A stretch of DNA of 64,000 bases from Paenarthrobacter sp. PH39-S1 (GTDB lineage Bacteria; Actinomycetota; Actinomycetes; Actinomycetales; Micrococcaceae): NCBI RefSeq assembly GCF_030063245.1, contig NZ_JASISR010000006.1:62001-126000 (forward strand), in the 5' to 3' direction. The notes beneath the pieces were generated by a model. That model ran no database searches. It was not told the DNA's origin and saw only the letters and a list, made by a program, of their open reading frames with translations. The stretch's first letter is position 1. Every line of letters starts with the position of its first letter. The translations under genes were made by a program, and so were the position numbers. Shown piece by piece: positions 1-8,084 of this stretch.

Positions 1-179
1 GTGAACAGTTTCAGCAGCCCGGTCCCCACCTTGCCCAAATAGAACCGGTCGACGCCGAACACGCCAAGCAGCAGGGCCAGCAGCCACGTGGTGATGAAAG
101 ATTTGGAACCCTCAACGTCGGCCCCTCGGATGGGCGTCGGTTGCTGGTGCGGAGCCTGCTGCATGGTTTTCTCGGTCAT
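1..179 (-). CDS. TM2 domain membrane protein (partial, 3' end outside window)
   Basis: Reading the minus strand from ATG at 179 gives about 59 residues before the window edge. A polar N-terminus (MTEKTMQQAPHQQPTP) is followed by a hydrophobic helix and the motif GVFGVDRFYLGKVGTGLLKL. This is the first half of a TM2 domain, with its usual GxDRFYLG turn between two membrane helices. TM2 proteins are small inner-membrane proteins of poorly known function. The second helix and the stop lie outside the window. The gene follows the broken small gene at 252-676 on the same strand, so the two may be co-transcribed. The TM2 assignment is firm; the function is unknown. Confidence 0.85.
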   Translation of the reverse strand, partial: MTEKTMQQAPHQQPTPIRGADVEGSKSFITTWLLALLLGVFGVDRFYLGKVGTGLLKLF

Positions 180-251
180 GGTGTGTCCTTTCGTGGGGCG
201 CCGGCAGTCGGCGCGCCCGGAATGATGTGGTGGTCTTTGTTGGCCGGGAGG

Positions 252-676
252 TTACTTGGCGACGGTTTCGATCACGACGTTGAAACCGTTGTCCGGGTGA
301 TATCGCCACGTCGCCGGGAAGTTCCCCCATGTCCCCGATTGGGTGCCATCCAAGGCCCGGGTGGAGTCCATTTTGGCGATGACACTTTGCGGTGTTTTCA
401 GTTCCCTCAGTACGCAGCCCATATCCGAGATGGCGAGACCGGATTTTCCCTTTCCGGCTGTTTGGATTTCCAGGCTTTTCCCGGTGTCCATGATGCTGAT
501 GCCCGTGGCGGACTTGACGCCGCAGCTCTGTACCGCCGCGTCCACCGGCTGGCTGACGGAAGCGGTGGAGGACACCGAAGCCGCAGACTGACCGGCTGAT
601 CCAGAACCCACGGATTGGCCGAGCTGTCCCAGCAACCCGGCGGGTTGTCCGCCGTGCGGATGATCGGCTCTGTCAT
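252..676 (-). pseudogene. Conserved hypothetical protein, split by a frameshift near 636
   Basis: The best start is ATG at 676, preceded on the minus strand by a strong AGGAG site about 6 nt upstream. It encodes MTEPIIRTADNPPG and then runs into an unrelated reading frame. The C-terminal frame (252 to about 638) continues smoothly as LLGQLGQSVGSGSAG and ends GFNVVIETVAK, a Ser/Ala-rich stretch followed by a compact domain with two cysteines and several tryptophans. Adding one base to the G run at about 636-638 would give a continuous 141-aa protein. No signal peptide or known domain was recognised. It is either a pseudogene or an assembly indel. The downstream neighbour is the TM2 gene. Confidence 0.55.
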
Positions 677-978
677 GAGTGCTCCTGATGCTCTGCGGTA
701 CCGCGAAGGTACGAGGTGCGAATGAGTGCGTGCGGAGGAATGAGTGCGTGCGAAGTAGGGTGGTTCCGGCGCGGACCCCGGGGCCGCCCCCAATTTGCCG
801 GCCCCGGGTCCCCTGCCGGTATCAGTCCGGATCCCCCGCCGAGCTGATAACACGACGCTACGTGCAGCATTTCCTTTACCCGGCACATAGCATTGATAAC
901 GCCCCTTATCGCGGGCGGTATAGAGAAAACCGTAAATACTCATAAGCTGTAGCTACCGACGCACAGAGGGAGATCCGC
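677..978. other. Intergenic region with an 18-bp direct repeat and promoter space
   Basis: This divergent spacer separates the minus-strand small gene from the plus-strand restriction locus. It contains an 18-bp direct repeat (721-738 and 739-756, core aatgagtgcgtgcg) and a GC-rich block around 775-800. The A/T-richer stretch 900-945 (gtaaatactcataag) is the most promoter-like part ahead of the gene at 979, which has a good ribosome site (agggag). No further gene was found. Confidence 0.4.
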
Positions 979-3156
979 ATGACGCGCGCAGCCGGGGCCC
1001 TGTCGCCCGCATTGCTGATCACGCTCGCCGACGTCGCACTTCTCACGCGGGTACAACGCCCGGTCGTCTCCATGTGGCGGGCGCGCAGCAAAAACTCAGG
1101 CACCCCCTTCCCGCGGCCGGTCAAGCCGGCGGGAGACCAGGAGCTTTTCGACGCCGGCCAGATCGTCGAGTGGCTGGCCGCCACCGGGCGCGGCAACAAT
1201 CCGCACGCCGCCGACGACGTGGCCGCGTTTGCCACCCCGTCCGGTCCGGAAGCCAGGCGGGAGAATTTTGCCGCCCTGACGGCCCTGCTGACGCTGCGCT
1301 GCCTGACAGATGCTCCGCTCGGCAGCAGAGCCGAGGACGATCTGTTGGATGACGCCGAAGCTCACGACCCGGAGGACGCCTTCCTCTTCACCGAAGTCGA
1401 GGACCTGGGCGCCGAGCTTCAATCGCTGGCCAGCTACGCCGATCTGCTCACGGACGCGGCCTACAGCGCGGAGGCCGCCTTCGAACAGCTGCTGGCCGAC
1501 CGCTTCCGCGCCGGCGCCCACGCCCAGGCGCGCACGGCACTGACGGACGCCGCCGTCGACCTGGTGGCTGCCACGGCCATCGAGCTGGCTGCCGGAAGCG
1601 CCGGTCCGCCGGTTTTTGTGGACGACGGCGGCGGTGACTTTCTGCGCGCAGTCGCGGACATTTTGGGCGAGGCGGAATCCGCGACCCTGTCCGTGGGCGG
1701 TCGAGACGACGGCGCCGCGCGGTTGGCCCGCCGTCGACTGCTGGTGCACGGACTCTCTAAGGAGAACCTGCGCATCATTTACACATTGCCGGACTCTGAC
1801 GCAGTGCAGCACTCCGGGACAGTGCGTGACTCTGGGACAGCGCGGGAAAGAGCAAGCGGCACCGACGACGGCAGGACGATCCGGCTGGCGCAGTTCCCGT
1901 CGCCGGCCTTTCCTGAACTTGCGCCCCGCGACCTGCTGACCGCGATTGATGAGATGGCGCTCGGCTTGAGCGGTTCAGACTGCGGCGTGGTGCTTGCCCC
2001 CGCGTCGGTCCTGACGGATTCGCTGACCGGGGCCAAGGGCGACCGGGCCGCGGGAGACCACGCGGCAGCGGACGTCCGTTCCGATGTGCTCCGCTCCGGC
2101 CGCGTCCGGGCCATTGTGCGGTTGCCGCAGGGACTGCTGAAGTCAAAAGCTCGTCAGGCACAGGCCCTGTGGGTGCTGGGCCCGTCGCACCGGAACGTGC
2201 CGATCGCGGACCGGTGGACCATGGTGGCGGACCTGACCGGCCACACCCTCACTGACGATATCCGGCAGGACCTGGTTGGTGACCTGGCAGCGTCGATGGG
2301 TGGCCGGGAGTTCATCCGCGCGCACTCGTTCCGCTTTGCCAGGCTGGTGCTGACCAGGTCGCTGCTGGCCGGGTCCGGAGCCCTGACCGCCGCCGTCACG
2401 AGTCCCAGGTCCGCCGCCGCGATGCCTGCGTCCCCCGCGGTCCAAGCCGCCGAGTTGATTGCGGCCGAGCATCTCGTGGACGCACTCAATGAATCGCCGC
2501 ACTCCGCCCTGACCATCAAGCTGGAGCCCGGCCCTCCGGCGGCCATGACGCCGGCCTCCATCGCGTCCCTGCAGGCCGCGGGATATCTGAAGTACCTGCC
2601 GGGACACAGAATCGCGGACGCAGACCTTGAAGATCGGCTTCCGGGCCGCGCCCAGGTGGCCGTCATCGGCCTGCCCGAACTTGCGGCTGCGGACCCCGCG
2701 GGCAGCCGCCGCATCAGCCGGCTCGCTTTCGCGGCCAAGTACCCGCAGGGGCGCCTGACCGAGCCCGGCGACGTCATCTTCTGCACCGGAGCGCAACCTG
2801 CCGCCATGGTCGATGCGGCGGGCGGCGCCGTCGTCCTTTATCCCGCACGCATCCTGCGGATCAGCACCACTGATCCCGGCGGGCTGCTGCCGCAGCTGCT
2901 GGCGGCGGACCTCAATGCGGCGCGGCCGGGGAGCTGGAAACAGTGGCCGCTCCGCCGGCTCGACGACGACGCCCGGGTTCCGCTGGCAGCGGCGCTGGCC
3001 GCCGTGGCGCAGGAACGTCGTACCGCCGCGGTACGGTTGGCCCGGCTGGATGCGCTGGCCAAAATGCTCATGGCCGGCGCCGCGGACAACAGTTTCAGAC
3101 CCACAGATTTTGCTACCTCAACCGATTTTGCTGACTTAACAGAAGGAATACGCTAG
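979..3156 (+). CDS. Degenerate HsdM/HsdS-like protein of type I restriction locus
   Basis: This 725-aa protein starts at ATG 979 behind agggag. Residues about 12-75 resemble a DNA-binding helix-turn-helix (LADVALLTRV...VSMWRAR). The middle resembles the Rossmann core of N6-adenine methylases, but the SAM motif reads VFVDDGGGDFL instead of DPxCGSGG, and no NPPF/NPPY motif is visible. The C-terminal third (about 515-725) looks like a specificity-subunit target-recognition domain (GDVIFCTG, then a helix-rich end with LDALAKML). An 18-bp in-frame repeat lies at 1810-1845. The stop overlaps the hsdM start (TAGTG), indicating translational coupling. It is probably a non-catalytic partner or regulator of the M/S complex; that role is inferred. 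Confidence 0.6.
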   Translation: MTRAAGALSPALLITLADVALLTRVQRPVVSMWRARSKNSGTPFPRPVKPAGDQELFDAGQIVEWLAATGRGNNPHAADDVAAFATPSGPEARRENFAALTALLTLRCLTDAPLGSRAEDDLLDDAEAHDPEDAFLFTEVEDLGAELQSLASYADLLTDAAYSAEAAFEQLLADRFRAGAHAQARTALTDAAVDLVAATAIELAAGSAGPPVFVDDGGGDFLRAVADILGEAESATLSVGGRDDGAARLARRRLLVHGLSKENLRIIYTLPDSDAVQHSGTVRDSGTARERASGTDDGRTIRLAQFPSPAFPELAPRDLLTAIDEMALGLSGSDCGVVLAPASVLTDSLTGAKGDRAAGDHAAADVRSDVLRSGRVRAIVRLPQGLLKSKARQAQALWVLGPSHRNVPIADRWTMVADLTGHTLTDDIRQDLVGDLAASMGGREFIRAHSFRFARLVLTRSLLAGSGALTAAVTSPRSAAAMPASPAVQAAELIAAEHLVDALNESPHSALTIKLEPGPPAAMTPASIASLQAAGYLKYLPGHRIADADLEDRLPGRAQVAVIGLPELAAADPAGSRRISRLAFAAKYPQGRLTEPGDVIFCTGAQPAAMVDAAGGAVVLYPARILRISTTDPGGLLPQLLAADLNAARPGSWKQWPLRRLDDDARVPLAAALAAVAQERRTAAVRLARLDALAKMLMAGAADNSFRPTDFATSTDFADLTEGIR
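1810..1845 (+). repeat. 18-bp tandem repeat, two copies, in frame
   Basis: Two copies (1810-1827 and 1828-1845) differ at a few positions and encode HSGTVR and DSGTAR, in a polar linker of the HsdM/S-like protein. A third, looser SGT motif follows. The repeat is one of several in-frame short repeats in this window. Confidence 0.6.
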
Positions 3157-4808
3157 TGCCCGCTCAGAAAAGTGCCGCCGCGAAAAAGGTGGAGGCGTTG
3201 CCGTCCACGATGAAGGAACTGAAGGACACGTTGTGGAAGGCCGCGGATAAGCTGCGCGGTTCCATGGACGCGTCCCAGTACAAGGACGTGATTCTGGGGC
3301 TGGTGTTCCTGAAGTACGTCGCCGACGCGTTTGAGGAGCGGCGTGGGCAGGTTCAGGCCGAGCTGACCGCGGCCGGGCTGAACGAGGAGCAGATCGGGCA
3401 GCTCATTGACGACACGGACGAGTACACCGGCCGCGGTGTGTTCTGGGTGCCGGAACGGGCGCGCTGGGAGTACCTGGCCGAGCACGCGAAGGGCCTGGAA
3501 GCGCACGACGGCGAAGCGGCCAAGAGCATTGGGCTGCTGATCGATGAGTCGATGGAACTGATCATGGCCGCGAATCCGTCGCTGGCCGCGACGCTGCCGA
3601 AGATCTTCAACCGGGACAACATCGACCAGCGCCGCCTGGGTGAGCTGCTGGACCTGTTCAACTCCGCCCGCTTCACCGGCCAGGGCGCCACCAAGGCCCG
3701 CGACCTGCTCGGCGAGGTCTACGAATACTTCCTGGAGAAATTCGCCCGCGCCGAGGGCAAACGCGGCGGCGAGTTCTACACCCCCGCCGGCGTGGTCCGC
3801 GTGCTGGTCGAGGTGCTGGAACCGTCACACGGGCGCGTGTATGACCCGTGCTGCGGCTCCGGCGGCATGTTCGTGCAGACCGAGAAGTTCCTGGAGCACC
3901 ATGCCAAAGAGGGCTCGGACATCTCCGTCTACGGGCAGGAACTGAACGAGCGCACCTGGCGGATGGCGAAAATGAACCTCGCCATCCACGGCCTCAACGC
4001 CAACCTCGCCACCCGCTGGGGCGACACCTTCGCCCGCGACCAGCACCCCGAGCTCACCGGGGACCGCGGCGCGGACTTCATCATGGCCAACCCGCCCTTC
4101 AACATCAAGGACTGGGCCCGCGCGGAGTCCGACCCGCGCTGGAAGTACGGCGTCCCGCCCGCCGGCAACGCCAACTACGCCTGGATCCAGCACATCATCT
4201 CCAAGCTGGCCCCCGGCGGCTCCGCGGGCGTGGTCATGGCCAACGGCTCCATGTCGTCGAACTCCGGCGGCGAAGGCGACATCCGCGCCCAACTGGTCGA
4301 GGCCGACCTGGTCTCCTGCATGATCGCCCTGCCCACCCAGCTCTTCCGCTCCACCGGCATCCCGGTCTGCACCTGGTTCTTCGCCAAAGACAAGAGTGTC
4401 GGCAAGAACGGTTCCGTGGACCGGACCGGGCAGGTCTTGTTCATCGATGCGCGCAACCTCGGCTACATGGTGGACCGCGCCGAGCGGGCTTTGTCCGATG
4501 AGGACATCGCCAAAATCGCCGGCACCTTCCACGCCTGGCGTGGGACCGCGTCCGCTGTTGACACCGGTCTGACCTACGACGACGAAGCCGGTTTCTGCTA
4601 CTCGGCTTCCCTTGCAGAGGTCAAGGCAGCCGACTACGCGCTCACACCCGGACGCTACGTCGGCGCCGCCGAAGTGGAGGACGACGGCGAGCCGATCGAG
4701 GAGAAAATCGAGCGGCTGAAGGTGCAGCTGTTCGAGCAGTTCGACGAGTCCGAGCGGCTGGCCGCGGTTGTGCGGGAACAGTTGGGGAGGGTTTCGGGTG
4801 GCTTCTAG
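3156..4808 (+). CDS. hsdM: Type I restriction-modification system, methyltransferase subunit
   Basis: The 550-aa protein transfers a methyl group from S-adenosylmethionine to adenine N6 in the recognition site, working with HsdS. Residues 1-170 form the HsdM N-terminal helical domain. The SAM-binding motif YDPCCGSGGMF is near residue 228 and the catalytic NPPFNIKDW near 311. Length and motif spacing are those of an intact enzyme. The start is GTG 3156, overlapping the previous stop by one base. The C-terminal tail (EEKIERLKVQLFEQFDES) is a helix of the kind that contacts HsdS. Its stop overlaps the hsdS start, so the three genes are one operon. Confidence 0.95.
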   Translation: MPAQKSAAAKKVEALPSTMKELKDTLWKAADKLRGSMDASQYKDVILGLVFLKYVADAFEERRGQVQAELTAAGLNEEQIGQLIDDTDEYTGRGVFWVPERARWEYLAEHAKGLEAHDGEAAKSIGLLIDESMELIMAANPSLAATLPKIFNRDNIDQRRLGELLDLFNSARFTGQGATKARDLLGEVYEYFLEKFARAEGKRGGEFYTPAGVVRVLVEVLEPSHGRVYDPCCGSGGMFVQTEKFLEHHAKEGSDISVYGQELNERTWRMAKMNLAIHGLNANLATRWGDTFARDQHPELTGDRGADFIMANPPFNIKDWARAESDPRWKYGVPPAGNANYAWIQHIISKLAPGGSAGVVMANGSMSSNSGGEGDIRAQLVEADLVSCMIALPTQLFRSTGIPVCTWFFAKDKSVGKNGSVDRTGQVLFIDARNLGYMVDRAERALSDEDIAKIAGTFHAWRGTASAVDTGLTYDDEAGFCYSASLAEVKAADYALTPGRYVGAAEVEDDGEPIEEKIERLKVQLFEQFDESERLAAVVREQLGRVSGGF

Positions 4809-5979
4809 GATTACCACTATTGGCGAACTAGCCGCTTGTGGCGCCCTCCAGTTCGGAGACGGATACAGAACGAAGCGAAGTGAACACGGCCAAGAAGGGT
4901 ACCGAATCGTTCGTGTTGCCGACGTAACGGACGACGGGGTCAGCTTCACTGGCCCCGATTTCGTTTCCGAGGAATACTCAAAGGCTATTGGGCCCAAGGT
5001 GGGGCAGCCGGGGGACATCCTACTAACAACTAAGGGAACAGTTGGGCGTATAGCGGTTCTACCGGAAACCCGTGATCGAGTCGTTTATAGCCCTCAGCTG
5101 TGCTTCTTTCGCATATTAAACTCCGGCGTTGTGGCGCCTCGCTTCTTGCGTCATTGGTTCAGCAGCCCAGAGTTCTGGAGCCAAGCCGCCGACAGAATGA
5201 ACAATACGGATATGGCGGCGTATATCAATCTGGCGGATATCCGGTCCCTCAAATTGACGCTTCCCGAAATCCCTGAGCAGCGGGCGATTGCGGAAGTACT
5301 GGGCGCACTCGACGACAAGATCGCCGCCAACACCAAACGCGTTGTTATCGCGGATAAATTGGCTCGGTCGCTTACTCGCAGAGCGATGGACGCCGCAAGG
5401 ACTATAACCTTGTCCTCGCTGGCTACCGTGACCATGGGCTCATCCCCCGCCGGAACGAGCTTCAACGAAACAGGCGACGGAACGGTCTTCTACCAAGGCG
5501 TTCGAGACTTTGGCGTTCGCTTTCCGACGAACCGAGTCTGGACGACAAGCCCGGTACGGATGGCCCTCCCGGGCGACACACTGCTGAGTGTTCGTGCACC
5601 TGTAGGACGTGTAAACCTGGCAACTGAGGAGACGTGCATCGGTCGTGGGGTCGCGTCTATACGATCTTCTACACGGCAACCGTTTACCCTTTTCCACATC
5701 CTCAAGGATTCTCCTGACACATGGGCCCCCTTTGAAGCGGAGGGCACGGTGTTCGGCTCAATAAACAGGGGTCAACTGGAATCATTGACAATCCCTACAG
5801 TCAGGGAAGAAGACGAGCGTTATCTGGAATCGTCTTTGGCTTCCCTGGAGGCTGCCATTTCGACCGCTCTGCAAGAGAATGCCACCCTTGCCACCACCCG
5901 CGACGCGCTCCTCCCCCAGCTAATGTCAGGCAAGTTGCGGGTTAAGGACGCCAAGAAGCTGGTTTCGGCCGCGGTCTAG
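4798..5979 (+). CDS. hsdS: Type I restriction-modification system, specificity subunit
   Basis: The protein of about 393 aa sets the DNA sequence read by the M and R subunits. It has the expected layout: target-recognition domain 1 (about 1-155), conserved spacer helix (PEQRAIAEVLGALDDKIAAN), target-recognition domain 2 (about 195-350) and a C-terminal conserved helix ending QLMSGKLRVKD. An upstream in-frame ATG (4768) exists. GTG 4798 is preferred because it is preceded by gggagg and gives the usual short N-terminus (VASRITTIGEL). It overlaps hsdM by 11 nt. The recognition domains are less GC-rich than the flanking genes, as expected for domains that spread by exchange. The recognition sequence cannot be read from the gene. 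Confidence 0.93.
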   Translation: MASRITTIGELAACGALQFGDGYRTKRSEHGQEGYRIVRVADVTDDGVSFTGPDFVSEEYSKAIGPKVGQPGDILLTTKGTVGRIAVLPETRDRVVYSPQLCFFRILNSGVVAPRFLRHWFSSPEFWSQAADRMNNTDMAAYINLADIRSLKLTLPEIPEQRAIAEVLGALDDKIAANTKRVVIADKLARSLTRRAMDAARTITLSSLATVTMGSSPAGTSFNETGDGTVFYQGVRDFGVRFPTNRVWTTSPVRMALPGDTLLSVRAPVGRVNLATEETCIGRGVASIRSSTRQPFTLFHILKDSPDTWAPFEAEGTVFGSINRGQLESLTIPTVREEDERYLESSLASLEAAISTALQENATLATTRDALLPQLMSGKLRVKDAKKLVSAAV

Positions 5980-5997
5980 CCACCTTTCCGGTTTACC

Positions 5998-6100
5998 GCT
6001 CTGAGATCTGCTCATGTTTTAGCTCGTCGCAGGAAGGAGATACGGCGTGTCCTCCAAAGCGTCGGAGCGTCATCCCAAAAACGTGAGCAGATCTCAGAGC
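5998..6100. repeat. 23-bp inverted repeat, 57-bp spacer (possible mobile element scar)
   Basis: The left arm 5998-6020 (gctctgagatctgctcatg plus tttt) and right arm 6078-6100 are reverse complements with a single mismatch. The arms sit 18 bp after the hsdS stop, at the junction to a low-conservation stretch. The 57-bp interior contains a strong ribosome site (aggaaggag) and a GTG at 6047. This is consistent with the collapsed ends of an insertion element or with a long hairpin terminator for the hsd operon. No transposase remains between the arms. Confidence 0.6.
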
Positions 6101-6142
6101 CGATCACCAGTAGCTCACGCGGAGCGTCCGATTGTGCGGTTA
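6047..6142 (+). CDS. Putative 31-aa leader or remnant peptide
   Basis: GTG 6047 follows aggaaggag by about 7 nt and opens a short frame (begins VSSKASERHPKNVSRSQ) that ends at a TGA at 6140-6142. The product is basic and Arg/Ser-rich, with no recognised family. The frame runs through the right arm of the inverted repeat, so it could be the truncated N-terminus of a lost element-encoded gene. Support is only the ribosome site and position. Confidence 0.25.
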
Positions 6143-6233
6143 TGACTCAACCAAGGGCCGTTCACCGCAGCTGGGGCGGGTATTCCGCCGGCCGGAGCGG
6201 GAACTCGCTGTCGGAGGCTGCGATACTCATCCA

Positions 6234-6531
6234 ATGCTTACCGAACACGCGCTGCTGCCTGTCATTTCTGGTCTCGAACAGAATTTTGAGGGCGTTCGAT
6301 CAGGCTCGATTGATTATTGCGTCAATGCCGGGCTTCGTCACCATGTCCCTCTCGCGTTCAATCGAATCGCCCAACACCTACTTACTGCTCGTTCAGTGGG
6401 ATCGTCTGGAGGATCACACCGTGGGTTTAAGGGAATCTCCGCAGTATCAGCAGTGGCGCGAGCTATTGCACCGCTTTTACGACCCCTTCTCCTTGGTCGA
6501 GCACTATGAACTGGTGAGCTCTGCCCCCTGA
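6234..6531 (+). pseudogene. Antibiotic biosynthesis monooxygenase (ABM) domain protein, frame-broken
   Basis: Frame one from ATG 6234 reads MLTEHALLPVISGLEQNFE. The continuation is in another frame: AFDQARLIIASMPGF followed by LLVQWDRLEDHTVGLRES and a C-terminus rich in Trp/Phe. Together they make one ABM-type ferredoxin-like domain of about 98 aa. The break is at the GGG at 6290-6292, where removing one G restores the frame. ABM proteins are small dimeric quinol or heme-type monooxygenases, or stress proteins. There is no obvious ribosome site. It is either a decayed gene or an assembly error. Confidence 0.6.
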
Positions 6532-6630
6532 TCTAAATACAGCTTGCCAGGACGTGGACGGTGGTCGATTGCCACGTTGAGGCCAGGCACCATGCAGGTA
6601 CGGTTTCTCTACGATCCTCCCAATCGGAGA

Positions 6631-7050
6631 TCATTCATTGGCATTCTCAACTTCTTCATTAGGGAATGGTGCGATACTGGCGGGCGGCATGTAAACCGGT
6701 AGAGTCAGGGTTTCCCTGGTAAGCGCGAGCACAACAGCAGCAGCAGCCCGGGTCGATTGGTAGAGGGCCTCACAGGCGTCGGATGTTGCAAAGATCCGCG
6801 AAAACTTGTCATCGTCGTACGGAATGCCCGTGTCAATAACAATGGCTCCGACTGAGACAGTCACCTGAACACCATCACCAGCCCCATGTAGCCAACCCAT
6901 AACGTAGCGGAAACCTTCGTCGGCGTCCTTTTCACCAAACGAGACCTCCCACATGATTTCATGTGCAGCCTCGTCACCGACGCGGACTTCTGCCGCGACC
7001 ACTCTGTGGTCAATCCCGAGAAACGAGTGAGCGCGGGGCATTCCGCTCAT
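6631..7050 (-). CDS. Putative SecB-like chaperone of a toxin-antitoxin-chaperone operon
   Basis: This 139-aa protein is third in a minus-strand operon after a HigB-like toxin and an XRE antitoxin. Its start overlaps the antitoxin stop (ATGA). The layout is a beta-rich first part (HEIMWEVSFGEK, GVQVTVSVGAIVI), then a helix with CEALYQSTRAAAAVV and a terminal LPVYMPPASIAPF. This matches the SecB pattern of a four-stranded sheet followed by a helix ending in a hydrophobic Pro-rich tail. In known TAC systems such as Mycobacterium tuberculosis Rv1955-Rv1957, a SecB-like chaperone in the same position stabilises the antitoxin. The family call is from pattern and context, not strong sequence identity. 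Confidence 0.5.
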   Translation of the reverse strand: MSGMPRAHSFLGIDHRVVAAEVRVGDEAAHEIMWEVSFGEKDADEGFRYVMGWLHGAGDGVQVTVSVGAIVIDTGIPYDDDKFSRIFATSDACEALYQSTRAAAAVVLALTRETLTLPVYMPPASIAPFPNEEVENANE

Positions 7051-7454
7051 TTCGCCGAACCCATGGCGCTCTTGAGACGCCGCTCCGTGAACTTTATCGA
7101 CGACGAAAGCTTTAGTTCGTGTTCGCGTTGGAATCGACGACTGCGATACTGCTCCATGTGCAACACGCGTCCGCGCTCAGATTCCCCGCGTCGTTCAACA
7201 TGGGCAGATCTGAGTTCGAGCCGTGCACCTAAAATGTGAAGGGTTTTGGCGAGGCTTCTGACTGTGATGTTTCGTTGCCCCGCAAGCCGTGCGGTGACTT
7301 CGCTCTTGCTGACTCCCAGCGCGCGGGCAAGCTCACTCTTGGTCATCCCAGAGAGCTCCAGCGCGCTCGCAATGATTTCGCTGGCATCGACCATGGCGGC
7401 CTCTTCGGCGTACGCCGCGGCATAGACAGCATCCTTGGTGTTGAAGACTCCCAC
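7047..7454 (-). CDS. XRE-family antitoxin (HigA-like) with C-terminal extension
   Basis: The 135-aa protein has a helix-turn-helix at about residues 28-80 (MTKSELARALGVSKSEVTARL, followed by NITVRSLAKTL) typical of XRE/HigA antitoxins. A basic tail of about 50 residues follows. In TAC systems such a tail is the chaperone-addiction segment that makes the antitoxin depend on SecB. The stop overlaps the next gene's start by 4 nt, and the toxin gene ends 18 nt upstream. The antitoxin probably represses its own operon. An in-frame alternative start (MVDASEIIASALEL) lies about 20 codons in. Confidence 0.75.
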   Translation of the reverse strand: MGVFNTKDAVYAAAYAEEAAMVDASEIIASALELSGMTKSELARALGVSKSEVTARLAGQRNITVRSLAKTLHILGARLELRSAHVERRGESERGRVLHMEQYRSRRFQREHELKLSSSIKFTERRLKSAMGSAK

Positions 7455-7472
7455 TATCTCGCCCTTCGTTTG

Positions 7473-7847
7473 CTATGCACATTCTTTGTAAATCTCCAGG
7501 GCCTTGTTTATCTCAACAATCACCCTGTTGTTTTTCGGTTTCTCCCGCCCATGGGTTGCATACCAATAAATACCCCGATTCACGACATAGAGGCGGTACT
7601 TGTCAACCTTGAGCTCAGCGACGACCAGCCCATCCGCTTCGCGTTGAAGAGCCCGAAAGTGTTCTGGCGACTTGATTGGCGTTCCATCTCGGAGGTACTC
7701 GAGGTACCGCTGATACCTAGCCTGGAACCGTGTCTGAAGGCTGCGGATGAACTCAACCGAATCGCACCTCCCCGGTGGTCGGACCAATCCAAGCGCCGTG
7801 CTGCAGCCGTCCAGCAGTTCGATTGGACTACCGATGTGTTCAGTCAT
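7473..7847 (-). CDS. RelE/HigB-like toxin
   Basis: The 124-aa protein is upstream of an XRE antitoxin, the toxin-first order of higBA modules. The C-terminal half has the RelE-fold signature of alternating strands: VVAELKVDKYRLYVVNRG, then IYWYATHGREKPKN and a last helix VEINKALEIY. The N-terminal half is helical with many Arg/Gln residues (FQARYQRYLEYLRDG). Family members are ribosome-dependent mRNA nucleases. Basic residues suitable for RNA binding are plentiful, but the catalytic set cannot be assigned by eye. A/T-rich promoter-like sequence lies just upstream at about 7860-7880. Confidence 0.65.
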   Translation of the reverse strand: MTEHIGSPIELLDGCSTALGLVRPPGRCDSVEFIRSLQTRFQARYQRYLEYLRDGTPIKSPEHFRALQREADGLVVAELKVDKYRLYVVNRGIYWYATHGREKPKNNRVIVEINKALEIYKECA

Positions 7848-8084
7848 AACTGAACGACCACCTCGAATCTACCATAGAGAGCGCCAAGAAATCTAGATGC
7901 CGCCCGTGGCCTCACCGTGGAAATGCAGGCATGTCTTCGGCAACAAAGCATTACCGGCCGCCTTGCCATGGAACACATAGGGACACCGTAGCCCGCAGGC
8001 TCGTGATCGGTTCGTCATACCGTGCAAGGCGAGTCGGGCACCAAGCTGTTTCTTCGCCGTCGCAGTCTTGCCGGCCCACAACGG

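Noticed and set aside
3825-5018. Long minus-strand frame opposite hsdM/hsdS
   Set aside because: Shadow frame; no start signal and no resemblance to a protein family.
7893-8081. Minus-strand frame with two similar FHGKAAG/FHGEATG segments
   Set aside because: The similarity is short, there is no start signal, and it overlaps the AAA remnant; taken as chance.
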